Shown here in pieces: positions 37,031 to 46,282 of a stretch of DNA of 59,422 nt. Positions within the stretch are counted from its first letter, which is position 1. Each line of letters opens with the position of its first letter. The stretch lies in the NCBI RefSeq assembly GCF_022748595.1, contig NZ_JALDSX010000019.1, positions 1-59,422 of the forward strand, in the 5' to 3' direction. The notes beneath the pieces were generated by a model. It saw only the letters and a list, made by a program, of their open reading frames with translations, ran no database searches and was not told where the DNA came from. The position numbers were made by a program, and so were the translations under genes. Origin of the DNA: Brevibacterium sp. ZH18. GTDB taxonomy: Bacteria; Actinomycetota; Actinomycetes; Actinomycetales; Brevibacteriaceae.

Positions 37031-38512
37031 TCAGCTCGCCACCTTCGGCTTCGGCCTCTCAAAGAACAGCACAGCGACGAACCCGATCAGCACGAGCGCC
37101 GCAGGCACCCACAACGACTGCCCCATGGCATGCGCGAATCCGGTCGCGATCGCTTCGGGCATCTGCCCAGTCGCAGCGGAACCAGCTCCCGCCTCGGCGC
37201 CGGACATCCCGCTGGAATCACCGATGTTCGCAGCCAGACGCGACTCCATCGCCACGGCGATCGCCGCACTGCCGAGCACCGCACCGACCTGGCGAACCGT
37301 GTTGTAGACCCCGGAGCCGGCTCCGGCGTAGTGGAGAGGGAGGTTGCGGGTCGCGGTCGAACTGATCGGCGCCCACATGAACCCGTTGGCCACACCGAGC
37401 AGCAGGACAGGGGGCATCACCAGCCACGGCGAGGTGTCGGCCTCGAGCAGCGAACCCAGCCAGAACAGCGCGATTGAGAACGCGCCCAGGCCGATTCCGG
37501 CCAGCACACGCGGGTTGCCGCTGTCCACCAATTTGCCGACGAAAGGCGCCAGGACTCCGGACAGCACCGCCATCGGAGCCAGCAGCAGCGCGGACTGGGT
37601 GGGCGAATAGCCCAGCACATTCTGCGCCCACAACATCAGTGGGAACATCATCGCGGTGATCGCAAAGCCGACCGTCGTCATCGCGATGGACGCCAACGAG
37701 AAATTGCGGTCGCGGAAGATCGAGAGCGGAACCAGCACCTCGGCGCGGGTGAACCGCTGCCACAGCACGAACGCGATCAGGAAGAGGACACCGGCACCGA
37801 TGACGAACGGCACCGTGACCGGCCCGATCAGCGCTCCCCATTTGACCCCATGCGCCTGCTGGATTCCGTAGACGACGAGGAACATACCGCACGCCGACAG
37901 CACAACACCCAACCAGTCGAAGCTGTGGCTGTGCGTCTCCAACCTCGGCACCAGCCACCACGCCATGAACAGTGCGACGATGCCGACGGGAACGTTGACG
38001 AAGAAGATCCACTCCCACCCGAAGCCGTCAACGAGGAGGCCTCCGGCAATGGGTCCGACGAGGGTTGCGATACCCGCCACGGCTCCCCACATTCCCATCG
38101 CCGCACCGCGCCGATCCGACGGGAAGATCCGAGTGATCACAGCCATCGTCTGCGGCGTCATCGCTGCCGCACCGAGACCCTGGACGACGCGGGCAATGAT
38201 GAGCGCTTCCACTGTCATCGTCAGACCGCACCACAATGAGGCGAGGGTGAAGATGACGAGCCCGACCATATAGACGCGCTTGGGCCCAAATTTATCGCCG
38301 AGCCGACCCGTGATGAGCAGCGGCACGACATAGGCGAGCAGATACGCCGAGGTGACCCAGACGACCGCGTTGATATCGGCATTCAGCGAGGTCATGATGT
38401 CGGGCATCGCCACCGTGACGATGGTCGAGTCGACGAGGATCATGAAGAAGCCGATGCACAGCGCCCAGAGCGCGCGCCAGGGATTGGCCGGAAGTTGGGT
38501 TTGAGAAGTCAC
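37031..38512 (-). CDS. MFS exporter, DHA2 (EmrB/QacA) family
   Basis: A 493-residue multidrug-type transporter with 14 hydrophobic segments. Early TM1 motif D (FMILVDSTIVTVAMPDI) and motif A (GRLGDKFGPKRVYM), plus motif C (GPIAGGLLVDGFGWEWIFFVNVPVG), place it in the drug:H+ antiporter-2 family. The start is a GTG at 38512 with AGG upstream. No TetR or MarR gene is adjacent. It is divergent from the FAD monooxygenase gene with about 100 bp between; substrates unknown. Confidence 0.93.
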   Translation of the reverse strand: MTSQTQLPANPWRALWALCIGFFMILVDSTIVTVAMPDIMTSLNADINAVVWVTSAYLLAYVVPLLITGRLGDKFGPKRVYMVGLVIFTLASLWCGLTMTVEALIIARVVQGLGAAAMTPQTMAVITRIFPSDRRGAAMGMWGAVAGIATLVGPIAGGLLVDGFGWEWIFFVNVPVGIVALFMAWWLVPRLETHSHSFDWLGVVLSACGMFLVVYGIQQAHGVKWGALIGPVTVPFVIGAGVLFLIAFVLWQRFTRAEVLVPLSIFRDRNFSLASIAMTTVGFAITAMMFPLMLWAQNVLGYSPTQSALLLAPMAVLSGVLAPFVGKLVDSGNPRVLAGIGLGAFSIALFWLGSLLEADTSPWLVMPPVLLLGVANGFMWAPISSTATRNLPLHYAGAGSGVYNTVRQVGAVLGSAAIAVAMESRLAANIGDSSGMSGAEAGAGSAATGQMPEAIATGFAHAMGQSLWVPAALVLIGFVAVLFFERPKPKVAS

Positions 38513-38612
38513 CGACCTATCTTTGCCCCATCACCCACCATGGTCAACTTCTACGCCGACAGCGCAGACCGACGATCGCGCGCCTCCACAAAGAACCTGG
38601 AACAATGGCCTC

Positions 38613-39818
38613 ATGGTGTGCCGAATTCCCGAGCTGCTAGCCGGCTCTCATTGGCCGATCGTCATTATCGGCGCAGGTCAGGCCGGTCTGTCGGCGGCAC
38701 ATTATCTGTGGCGTGATGGCCTGGTGGCGGGCAAGGACTTCATCGTCCTCGACGCTGGGCGTGGTCCCGGAGGGGCATGGCGCGAACGCTGGGACTCCCT
38801 GACGCTGGGGACGACGAACCATGTCGCCGACCTGCCCGGTTTCCCACTGGGCACACCGGATCCCACCACCCCCGCCTCGGCGGTGGTCTCCGACTACTAT
38901 TCCCGCTTCGAACGCGAACTCGAACTCTGCGTCGTCCGCCCCGCCGAGGTTGTCCGGGTGAGATCTGAAACGCCGGGTACCGGTGCCCTGCAGTTCATCG
39001 CCGATGTCGACGACGAGCGTGTTCACTTCACGGCCGGATACCTCATCAACGCCACCGGGACGTGGACCCACCCGTACGTGCCGTTCGTGCCGGGAATCGC
39101 CGAGTTCGAGGGACGACAGCTGCACACGGCGAACTTCCGTGATGTCGAGGACTTCCGCGACCTGCGCACGGTGGTCGTCGGCGGCGGCATCTCGGCAACG
39201 CAGTTTCTCCTCCAGCTCGCCGAGGTGACCGACACTGTGTGGGCCACTCGCCGTCCTCCGAACTTCACGTCCCGAGAGTTCGACGGCAAGTGGGGCCTCG
39301 AAGTCGAACGGGCCGTGCGCTCCCGCACCCTAGCCGGACTCGCGCCGGCCAGCGTCGTGCGCACGACGGGGCTGCCGATCCGCAGGGAATTCCGTGACGG
39401 CGTCGATGACGGGGTCCTGGTCTCGCGTGGCATGTTCGATGAGATCGTGCCCAATGGTGTCCACTTCCCCGGCCATGACGCCGAGGCGGTTGCCACGTCA
39501 GAAGGTCTCGGCCCGTCGGCGAGCGACCACCTGGCCGTACCGGAATCGTGGCAACCCTTCGCAGCAGAACGCGTTGAAGAGGTCGACGTGATCTTCTGGA
39601 ACACCGGCTTCCGTGCAGCACTCAACCATCTCGCTCCCCTGCATCTGCGCACCCCAGACGGCGGTATCGCGATGGAGACCGAGGTCTCGGTCAAGGACGA
39701 TCACCGAGTCTTCCTGGTCGGATACGGTTCAGCGAGCTCGACGGTCGGTGCCACTCGCGCAGGTCGGATCGCAGCCCGGGAGCTGCTCAAACGCATCGAC
39801 GGCCGGGGGCAACGCTAG
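38613..39818 (+). CDS. FAD-dependent monooxygenase-like oxidoreductase
   Basis: A 401-residue flavoprotein of the flavin-containing monooxygenase/CzcO-like class. FAD-binding GAGQAGLSAAHYL is near residue 18, an FMO-type GPGGAWRERWDSL segment follows, then the NADPH Rossmann motif VVVGGGISATQFLLQLA near 190 and a C-terminal VGYGSASSTVGATRAG. I choose the ATG at 38613, which places the Rossmann motif at a normal distance; upstream in-frame codons are not conserved-looking. Substrate unknown. Convergent with a lipoprotein gene. Confidence 0.87.
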   Translation: MVCRIPELLAGSHWPIVIIGAGQAGLSAAHYLWRDGLVAGKDFIVLDAGRGPGGAWRERWDSLTLGTTNHVADLPGFPLGTPDPTTPASAVVSDYYSRFERELELCVVRPAEVVRVRSETPGTGALQFIADVDDERVHFTAGYLINATGTWTHPYVPFVPGIAEFEGRQLHTANFRDVEDFRDLRTVVVGGGISATQFLLQLAEVTDTVWATRRPPNFTSREFDGKWGLEVERAVRSRTLAGLAPASVVRTTGLPIRREFRDGVDDGVLVSRGMFDEIVPNGVHFPGHDAEAVATSEGLGPSASDHLAVPESWQPFAAERVEEVDVIFWNTGFRAALNHLAPLHLRTPDGGIAMETEVSVKDDHRVFLVGYGSASSTVGATRAGRIAARELLKRIDGRGQR

Positions 39819-39823
39819 TCGAC

Positions 39824-40486
39824 CTACGAGAAGGCGGGTGGCTCGAGCTCCTGATCTGCGATATGCACGGTCGGCAGCATCTGTTCGTATCTGTCTGCAG
39901 TCGCTTCGTCGCCGGACTTCGTGCTCATCTCGACAGTCGCCTTGTACAGTCGCCCGTTGTCCTTGATTCCCACGACGGCGCCGTAGATCACGGTCTCGCT
40001 GTGCTCGATCGCGCGCATCTCGGTCGGCGCCAGGGTGCCGTGGAACGTCCAGTAGGTTCCACCGGACAGGGTGCCCATGTGCTCAGCCTGATTCGTCGAA
40101 CCTGGCTCGGCGAAGGTGTACTTTCGCGACTTGTCCACGATCTCCTGCGCAGTGTCGTCCCGGCTCTCATTGCAGTTGACGGTTATGATGGCGTCGTCAT
40201 CGCGGGTGAAGAGCTGGTATCCGTCGAAGGCAGTCTCGTCGTTCCATTCAGGGTCCATCGCCAGTTCCACTGCGACCGGACACTCCGCACCGAGGTTCAC
40301 GGACACCGTCGATATCCCCTCGGGAATGCTCGAGCCCGTGGAGGTCGGCGCGGCACTCGAACCTTCGCCGACTCCAATCTTGACCGGTGCGGCGTCGCCG
40401 TCTGAGGTGCTCAGCTTCAGAGCCGAGCATCCGCCCAGCGCAAGACTGAGCATCAGCACACCAGCCGACAATGCTCTGCGGTCCAT
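39824..40486 (-). CDS. Putative lipoprotein
   Basis: A 220-residue protein with a short signal and lipobox LGGC (C20), a Ser/Thr/Pro tether and a globular domain with two cysteines (AECPVAVEL and VNCNESRDD). I do not recognise a family beyond generic actinobacterial lipoprotein. The open frame continues 220 codons upstream, but that part is antisense to the PIG-L gene; the lipobox decides the start. Divergent from the PIG-L gene. Confidence 0.75.
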   Translation of the reverse strand: MDRRALSAGVLMLSLALGGCSALKLSTSDGDAAPVKIGVGEGSSAAPTSTGSSIPEGISTVSVNLGAECPVAVELAMDPEWNDETAFDGYQLFTRDDDAIITVNCNESRDDTAQEIVDKSRKYTFAEPGSTNQAEHMGTLSGGTYWTFHGTLAPTEMRAIEHSETVIYGAVVGIKDNGRLYKATVEMSTKSGDEATADRYEQMLPTVHIADQELEPPAFS

Positions 40487-40576
40487 GGGTCTGCTTTCAG
40501 TGGAAGTACCGTGCCTGTGCGGCGGATCATTCACATCGTACCCATTTCTGCTCTGGCCCCAGCGTCGAGAGGAGCA

Positions 40577-40582
40577 TAGCCT
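40577..40582 (+). promoter_or_regulatory. Leaderless -10 of the PIG-L gene
   Basis: TAGCCT ends 6 nt before the ATG at 40589. Confidence 0.45.
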
Positions 40583-40588
40583 GGGGTC

Positions 40589-41305
40589 ATGACTGAGCTC
40601 CCGCTCTTCGATGACGCTGACGTCACCCGCCTCCTGTGCATCGTCGCCCACCCCGACGACATGGAATACGGCGCCTCTGCGGCCGTAGCCAAATGGACCG
40701 ATCAGGGAAAGGAGGTGTCGTATCTTCTGCTCACCCGCGGTGAAGCGGGGATCCGGGACATGCACCCCGACGAGGTCGCTCCCCTGCGCGAGGGCGAACA
40801 GCGAAAGGCATGCACGATCGTCGGTGTCGACGACTTGGAGATCCTCGGATTTCCCGACGGGCTCCTCGAACCGGGCATCGAGCTGCGACATGCGATCGCG
40901 AAGAAAATCCGTGAGTTCAAGCCGGATGCGGTGATGGTCTCGAACTGGGAGCTCAAGTCGCCGTGGGGACTCAACCACATCGATCACCGCGCCGCCGGAA
41001 TCGCCACGGTCGATGCCATCAGAGATGCTGACAACCCGTGGCTCTTCACCGACCTTGCAGACGACGGTTTGGAGGCGTGGAAGGCTGACCGACTTCTGAT
41101 CACCGGCGCAGACGCCACACATGCTGTGGAGCTGGAGAGAGCTCATGTGGACCGGGCTGTGGCCTCACTCGAAGCACACACCGTGTACCTCGAGGCGCTG
41201 TCTGACCATCCGGCGCCCTCGGACATGATCCCCGGAATCACCTCGGAAGCCGGAACACGGGCAGGCGTAGATTACGCGCTGCCCGTGCAGGTGTTCGACA
41301 TGTAG
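40589..41305 (+). CDS. PIG-L family deacetylase
   Basis: A 238-residue zinc deacetylase of the LmbE/PIG-L family with AHPDDMEYG (H21, D24) and the third ligand in GLNHIDHRA. It is distinct from the mshB gene in this window; relatives include Mca-like mycothiol S-conjugate amidases and bacillithiol deacetylases, but this one is shorter than Mca. Substrate is an N-acyl sugar or conjugate of unknown identity. Probably leaderless. Convergent with tpx. Confidence 0.87.
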   Translation: MTELPLFDDADVTRLLCIVAHPDDMEYGASAAVAKWTDQGKEVSYLLLTRGEAGIRDMHPDEVAPLREGEQRKACTIVGVDDLEILGFPDGLLEPGIELRHAIAKKIREFKPDAVMVSNWELKSPWGLNHIDHRAAGIATVDAIRDADNPWLFTDLADDGLEAWKADRLLITGADATHAVELERAHVDRAVASLEAHTVYLEALSDHPAPSDMIPGITSEAGTRAGVDYALPVQVFDM

Positions 41306-41312
41306 CGCAGAA

Positions 41313-41813
41313 TCAGCTGCTGAGCGCTGCCACCGCTGCGTCATAGTTCGGTTCGGTGCCGATCTCGTCGACGAGCTGCGAGTGGATGACGCTGCCCTTC
41401 TCATCGAGGACGACGACCGAGCGGGCCAGCAGGCCGGCCAAAGGTCCGTCGATCATGGTGACTCCGAATTCCTTGCCGAAGGCACTGCGGAACCCGGATG
41501 CGGCGACGACGTTCTCGATGCCCTCGGCACCGCAGAAACGTCCCTGCGCGAACGGCAGGTCGTTGGACACGCACAGGACCGTGGTGTTGTCGAGGCTCGC
41601 AGCGAGCTCGTTGAACTTGCGCACCGAGGCGGCGCAGATTCCCGTGTCGACGCTTGGGAAGATGTTGAGGACGACCCGCTTGCCGGACGCGTCCTGCGAG
41701 GTCACCTCGCCCAGGTCGGTGCCGACGAGGGTGAATGCCGGTGCCTGCTCGCCCTTGGCGGGGAGGTCTCCGACAGTCTTGACCGGGGTGCCCTGAAATG
41801 CTGTTGTCGCCAT
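41313..41813 (-). CDS. tpx: Thiol peroxidase
   Basis: Atypical 2-Cys peroxiredoxin that reduces peroxides in the cytosol. Peroxidatic C60 ([15 protein letters not shown]) and resolving C94 (GRFCGAEG) correspond to C61 and C95 of E. coli Tpx; 166 residues is normal. A strong GAAGGAGAAG ribosome-binding site precedes the ATG. It stands alone between the PIG-L gene (convergent) and the nucleotidase gene upstream on the same strand. Confidence 0.97.
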   Translation of the reverse strand: MATTAFQGTPVKTVGDLPAKGEQAPAFTLVGTDLGEVTSQDASGKRVVLNIFPSVDTGICAASVRKFNELAASLDNTTVLCVSNDLPFAQGRFCGAEGIENVVAASGFRSAFGKEFGVTMIDGPLAGLLARSVVVLDEKGSVIHSQLVDEIGTEPNYDAAVAALSS

Positions 41814-41891
41814 GTTTAGCCTTCTCCTTCGTCAGTCAATGCTGCTGTCGTCTCCCACTCTACGTGAGACATCTGACACGGGTTCGTCTGT

Positions 41892-44018
41892 TCAGCTGCG
41901 ACGGCGTCGCGCGAAATACACGAGGCCTGCTCCGAGAGCGATGATCGCTGCAGCCGCAACGATCGTCGTCGCCAGTTCCACTCCTGTGCGCGGGAGATCG
42001 CCACCGCCTGAGGCGTTGTCGTCGTCGCCTGCGCCATCTGCCGAGGCTGAACTGCCGTTGGCCTGGTCTCCACCGTTGGCTTGGTCTCCACCGTTGGAAC
42101 CGCTCGCACTGTCCGAACCGTTCGCCGAGGTGGTTCCGTCGTCTGCGCCGGACGTGGCGTTCGCCTCGGCGTTGGCGGTGTCGTCTCCACCGTCAGCGTT
42201 CGCCTCGGCGCCATCTGAGTCGGCGGTTCCTTCCGCATCGTCGTCGCCCGAGTCCTGCGTACTCGTCACGACCTGCCAGTTCTCGTCGGAGAAGTCCTTC
42301 GGGTCGACGACTTTGTTGTCCTGAACCCAATCGATGAGTGCCTGACGGACCTCGACCTGCTCGTTGTAGACCTCTTTGAGATCTCCGACCGGATAGTCGC
42401 CTCCGCCGGACTGACGATAGTTGTTGATCGCGAGGACGAACTTGTCGTCGTCAGCGACCTTCTTCCCATCGGCGCCCTTGAGATTCTCGATCCGCTCGCC
42501 CACGGGCTTGGAGACGTTGATGTCGTAGTCGACCCCGGACAGAGCGTCGAAGTTGTAGTCAGGGATCGGACGGTCGAGGGCCTCATCGATGGCGTTGGTG
42601 CCCGTCGCGGGGTCGAAGTCCGCTCCTTCCTCGGTCTGCTTGAAGTAGCGTGCCGAGTACTCAAGGTAGTCACGCAGCTGAGAGCCGTTGATTGCGACAC
42701 CGCCCAAGGTGTTATCGAAGACGTAGAGTCCGGCGACGTCGCGGATCGTGATGTCGCCAGCCGGGAATTCGGCCGTGCGGCTGAAAGGAGAGGCCTGCGA
42801 CAGGACGGGAAGATCCTTGTATTCGGTGTCGTCCAATGCGGATTCGACCGTCTGAGTCTGGACCTTCGAGATGAAGTCGAGGATCGGAGTGTCCTCGTAG
42901 TACGAGGTCGATGCGCTCAGCGTCTCGGTCACCGACCCGATCTTCGTATTCACATAGTCGATGGTCTTCTTATGCTGAGAATCGACGAGGTCGGTGATCT
43001 CCGGGTCCTCAGCGACATCGCCCTGAGTGGCCAACGGCGTCGCAGTCGGGTCGGCGCTGCCCCAGTCGATGTTCATCGTGTCGAGGTTGATCGGCAGGTC
43101 GACCTCGGAGACCGAACGCGCCCAGTAGTTGGGCTGGGTGATGAGTGCCTTCGTCCCGTCGTCGCGGGTCACGACCTGGCTCGGTTCGTTCTGGTGCGTG
43201 TGACCGGCGACGAGGACGTCGACACCGGGCACCTTCGCCACGGACGTGCTCACGTTCTCCTGCAGCTTCGACGGATCCCAGGTCTGACCGGCGGGGTCCT
43301 TGCCGGAGTGGGAGAGCACGACGACGACGTCGGCGCCTTCTGCCTTCATCTTGGGCACATATTTCTTCGCAGTTTCGACGGGGTCATCGAAGTGGACCTT
43401 GCCGGAGAGGTTGTTCTTATCCCAGATACGGCTGCCCGGTGTGGTCACGGCCAGCACGCCGATGGTGATCTGCTGACCGGAGACTGTCTTCTTGACCATG
43501 GTGTAGGGATCGAGATGGCTCTGACCTCCATCGTCATCGATGACGTTGGCGCCGAGGAGAGGAAAATCGACCTGATCCTTGTACTCGGCGAGCAGATCAA
43601 GCCCGTAGTTGAATTCGTGGTTCCCCACAACCTGCGCGTCATAGCCCAATGCGTTGTACGTCTTGGCCAGCGGGTGCGTTTCGCCGGTGTCGGTGATGGG
43701 CTCCTGCTTCGCGTAGTAGTACGTCAGCGGATTGCCTTGAATCGTGTCGCCGTTGTCGACGAGGAGCACCGAATCCGCCGCTTTCTCCTTGCGCACGCCT
43801 TTGATCAGCGTGGAGGCGCGAGACATCCCGAGCTCCTCGCCCTTCGGGTACGGCGCATTGGCGAAGTAGTCCCAGTTGAGGACGTGCCCGTGCACGTCGG
43901 TGGTGGCGAGAAGGGTGAGCTCCCCCGATTCTGCGGTCGGTGCGGCCGAAGCCGAAACCGGGCCGGCGACGATGAGGGTCAGTGCCAAAGTGGACGAAGC
44001 GACGGTTCGTAAACGCAT
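41892..44018 (-). CDS. LPXTG-anchored 5'-nucleotidase/phosphodiesterase
   Basis: A 708-residue cell-wall protein. Signal peptide (1 to about 26, ASA/AP), then a metallophosphatase domain with all metal motifs (DVHGH, DNGDTIQGN, GNHEF, GHTHQNE) and a 5'-nucleotidase C-terminal domain, as in CpdB/UshA-type bifunctional enzymes. A long Asp/Gly/Ala/Asn/Ser-rich spacer leads to LPRTG at 675, a membrane helix and an RRRRS tail, so it is a sortase substrate. It would dephosphorylate extracellular nucleotides for phosphate or nucleoside uptake. GGAG precedes the ATG. Confidence 0.94.
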   Translation of the reverse strand: MRLRTVASSTLALTLIVAGPVSASAAPTAESGELTLLATTDVHGHVLNWDYFANAPYPKGEELGMSRASTLIKGVRKEKAADSVLLVDNGDTIQGNPLTYYYAKQEPITDTGETHPLAKTYNALGYDAQVVGNHEFNYGLDLLAEYKDQVDFPLLGANVIDDDGGQSHLDPYTMVKKTVSGQQITIGVLAVTTPGSRIWDKNNLSGKVHFDDPVETAKKYVPKMKAEGADVVVVLSHSGKDPAGQTWDPSKLQENVSTSVAKVPGVDVLVAGHTHQNEPSQVVTRDDGTKALITQPNYWARSVSEVDLPINLDTMNIDWGSADPTATPLATQGDVAEDPEITDLVDSQHKKTIDYVNTKIGSVTETLSASTSYYEDTPILDFISKVQTQTVESALDDTEYKDLPVLSQASPFSRTAEFPAGDITIRDVAGLYVFDNTLGGVAINGSQLRDYLEYSARYFKQTEEGADFDPATGTNAIDEALDRPIPDYNFDALSGVDYDINVSKPVGERIENLKGADGKKVADDDKFVLAINNYRQSGGGDYPVGDLKEVYNEQVEVRQALIDWVQDNKVVDPKDFSDENWQVVTSTQDSGDDDAEGTADSDGAEANADGGDDTANAEANATSGADDGTTSANGSDSASGSNGGDQANGGDQANGSSASADGAGDDDNASGGGDLPRTGVELATTIVAAAAIIALGAGLVYFARRRRS

Positions 44019-44150
44019 GAGACTCCAGTGTGATGCGGACGTAGAACAATCACTCTAATGCGAAAACCCCGAAGTCTGAGCAAATCCTGGGCAAAACTTT
44101 CACAAACTCTGTTGTCACTATTTCGACCCCGGCCGGAACCCGGCGACTGG

Positions 44151-44669
44151 TCAGTCGCCGATCGAACCGTCGATGCTCTCACGGATGAGGTCGGCGTGGC
44201 CCACATGCCGGGCATATTCTTCGATCATATGGATGAGGATCCAGCGAACATTGAAATGCTCGCCGTCTCTGTGCTCACGAACAGTCTTCTGGTCAAGGTC
44301 GTCGACGCCGGCGAGGATGCGCCGCGATCGATCACACGCCTCCTCGTGGAGCTCGAGGAGGTATTCGGGTGTGTCTTCGGCCGCGCTGTCGAAGTCCCAA
44401 TCCGGTTCGGCCTTCCAGTCCACGGACGACCACGGCGTCGGCAGTTCGCGGCCCAGGAGGTCCTCGACGAACCATGTGTCCTCGACCAAGCTCAGGTGCT
44501 TGATGATCCCGCCCAGCGTCAGCGTCGATGCGGCGACTGTGCGGTTAAGTTCGGCGTTCGTCAGCCCGTGGACCTTTCGGCGCATGACCTGCCGGTAGTA
44601 CTCGAGGAAGTCCTCGAGCCCTTGGCGCTCGGTGGGTTCGTCGCGTGGATCCGTCAATGGAAGCCTCAT
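44151..44669 (-). CDS. DinB/DUF664 family protein
   Basis: Four-helix-bundle DinB-superfamily protein of 172 residues with the three metal-binding histidines apparent (IIKHLSLVE, then HMIEEYARHVGHADLIRE). Several actinobacterial DUF664 proteins are mycothiol-dependent S-transferases (Mst), which fits an mshB-bearing genome; the activity here is inferred. It overlaps the VOC gene by 4 nt (ATGA), so the two are cotranslated, an association that suggests joint detoxification. Confidence 0.88.
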   Translation of the reverse strand: MRLPLTDPRDEPTERQGLEDFLEYYRQVMRRKVHGLTNAELNRTVAASTLTLGGIIKHLSLVEDTWFVEDLLGRELPTPWSSVDWKAEPDWDFDSAAEDTPEYLLELHEEACDRSRRILAGVDDLDQKTVREHRDGEHFNVRWILIHMIEEYARHVGHADLIRESIDGSIGD

Positions 44670-45058
44670 GACGATGATTCTGCCTCATCGCCTAGCTTTC
44701 GGCGGCCGATGTCGAAGACATTTCCCTCAGGATCTTTCAGCGTCGTCCATTCGACGCCGAATTCGTCGAACGACGCGACTTTCTCCGCTCCCAACGACAC
44801 AGCCCGCTCGACATCCCCGGGATAGCCGGGATCGTCGAGGTCGATGTGCAGCGGATTCTTGCTGTCGGCGCGGTCATCTACTTTGAGAAAGAGCATCCCC
44901 GGGGTCGGTGAGTCAGCATTGTGCACTCCCCCGATACTGGCGACGAATTCGTTCGCACCCTCATCGAGTTCGGCACCGAGCAGATCGGCCCAGAAGATCG
45001 ACTGCACTGCGACGTCTTTGCAGTCGAATGTGATGCTCAGAGAGGAGAGGGACACCAT
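44666..45058 (-). CDS. VOC/glyoxalase-fold protein
   Basis: A 130-residue vicinal-oxygen-chelate-fold protein with two beta-alpha-beta-beta-beta modules (FDCKDVAVQSIFWADLLGAEL and GDVERAVSLGAEKVASFDEFGVEWTTLKDPEGNVFDI). The PEGNVFDI ending is typical of glyoxalase-like proteins. The metal ligands are not fully evident, so activity is uncertain. First gene of a VOC-DinB pair with a 4-nt overlap. Confidence 0.86.
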   Translation of the reverse strand: MVSLSSLSITFDCKDVAVQSIFWADLLGAELDEGANEFVASIGGVHNADSPTPGMLFLKVDDRADSKNPLHIDLDDPGYPGDVERAVSLGAEKVASFDEFGVEWTTLKDPEGNVFDIGRRKLGDEAESSS

Positions 45059-45167
45059 GGGCGCTGATCCTTTCGCCGTGACCGTGAAGTCGGAGGGACT
45101 GTCGTGACTTCACACCCTAGCCGCTGCCGCGGACACGACCCCGCGCACGACGTCACACGATGACGGC

Positions 45168-45986
45168 TCAGCCTCGCGGCTGACGTGCCAGCTGTCGGGA
45201 CTGCGCGACGAGGCGACCGCTCGAGTCCCACAGTTCGCAGTCCTCTTCGAACATGCCGCCGGCGATGTTGCGGGTGTACAGCTTCACCGCGATCCAGCCC
45301 GGTGCGGGAATCGCCCGGAGGTGAGTCGTGAGCTCCATCGTCGGTGCCCAGCCGAACCGGCCCACATCGAACATCACCGGCGGCAAGGCGTCGAGAAACG
45401 CGAGCAGCGAGATCGGATCCGGCTCAGCACCGTCGGCCAGACGGATCCATCCCTGCAGGAGTCCGCGGCCGCTGGGTTTGCCCATGGCGAAACCCGCAGT
45501 GTCGGGGTCGATGCGCATGTCGTAGCGCTTCACGATCGGCGCGGACTCCACAAAGCCTCCGGGCGCCTCGGCGACGTCCACGCAGTGTTCGGGATCCGGA
45601 AGCTCAGGTGGTGTTGCTGAGGTAGCGACATCGTCGGGAAGCGCGCCGAGGTTGCCCATCGTTGCCAGCGATGTGGTCTTGGGCGAGCCGTTCTGGGTCA
45701 AGTCAAGGGCGAAGGTCGCGCTGGATTTGCCTGCACGGATCAGCCTCGTGGTGATATCTGCAGGACCTGCTTCGCCGGGTCCGAGATAGTACGTCGAGAC
45801 CACCAGCGGGTCTGGGGCCTTCGGGCTGTTAGCCCGCAGAGCCTGCGCCGCGACGCCGAGCAGATAGCCGCCGTTGATGGCACCTGCCACTTTCCACTCG
45901 GCGCCGAGTTCGGCGGTGAAAGACGTGTCTGATTGGCGCTTGACGGCGGTAGCGATGTCGAATTCGCTCAGGTTCGATGGGCTCAT
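45168..45986 (-). CDS. Acyl-CoA thioesterase (TesB-like, double hotdog)
   Basis: A 272-residue double-hotdog thioesterase. N-terminal hotdog includes GAINGGYLLGVAAQAL and the C-terminal half ends with EDCELWDSSGRLVAQSRQLARQPRG, the TesB-type ending. It hydrolyses acyl-CoA thioesters. I start it at the ATG at 45986, because TAATGT lies exactly 7 nt upstream; a GTG at 45995 (three codons longer) would overlap that promoter. Single gene. Confidence 0.87.
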   Translation of the reverse strand: MSPSNLSEFDIATAVKRQSDTSFTAELGAEWKVAGAINGGYLLGVAAQALRANSPKAPDPLVVSTYYLGPGEAGPADITTRLIRAGKSSATFALDLTQNGSPKTTSLATMGNLGALPDDVATSATPPELPDPEHCVDVAEAPGGFVESAPIVKRYDMRIDPDTAGFAMGKPSGRGLLQGWIRLADGAEPDPISLLAFLDALPPVMFDVGRFGWAPTMELTTHLRAIPAPGWIAVKLYTRNIAGGMFEEDCELWDSSGRLVAQSRQLARQPRG

Positions 45987-45993
45987 GTGGCTC

Positions 45994-45999
45994 ACATTA
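45994..45999 (-). promoter_or_regulatory. Leaderless -10 of the thioesterase gene
   Basis: TAATGT on the minus strand, 7 nt before the ATG at 45986. Confidence 0.45.
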
Positions 46000-46022
46000 C
46001 CAACTACTGAACGGTCGTACGA

Positions 46023-46250
46023 TCAGTGCTGGTGATTCGTCTGCCGCTCATTGCCCCGACGATAGTTCCCCGTCGCTCGCGCGAGCAGCTGCTGATCGGC
46101 TTCATCGCTGCGACCGAGCTTCGGTATCAGCGCTGCAGCCTTCTTCCCGCCGAGCTCCATCACTGTGCGGCCGCCGCGGCCGATGATGAGCATTCCGGAC
46201 TTGGTGATGCGGTAGTCGAACGGATCCTCGTCGATGCTCAACGTCGCCAC
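46023..46250 (-). CDS. Small conserved actinobacterial protein
   Basis: A 75-residue protein (DPFDYRITKSGMLIIGRGGRTVMELGGKKAAALI, ending RATGNYRRGNERQTN), resembling a family of short uncharacterised actinobacterial proteins with the C-terminal LLARATGNxxRGNE signature. It starts with GTG at 46250 with AGGGGA directly adjacent. Divergent from the double-GNAT gene, 32 bp apart. Function unknown. Confidence 0.72.
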   Translation of the reverse strand: MATLSIDEDPFDYRITKSGMLIIGRGGRTVMELGGKKAAALIPKLGRSDEADQQLLARATGNYRRGNERQTNHQH

Positions 46251-46269
46251 TCCCCTGTAGGTACGCCAT

Positions 46270-46275
46270 TACTGT
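46270..46275 (+). promoter_or_regulatory. Leaderless -10 of the double-GNAT gene
   Basis: TACTGT ends 7 nt before the ATG at 46283. Confidence 0.4.
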
Positions 46276-46282
46276 TGACCAC

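Noticed and set aside
40487..41146. N-terminal extension of the lipoprotein frame
   Set aside because: Antisense to the PIG-L gene; the lipobox at C20 from the ATG at 40486 shows the true N-terminus.
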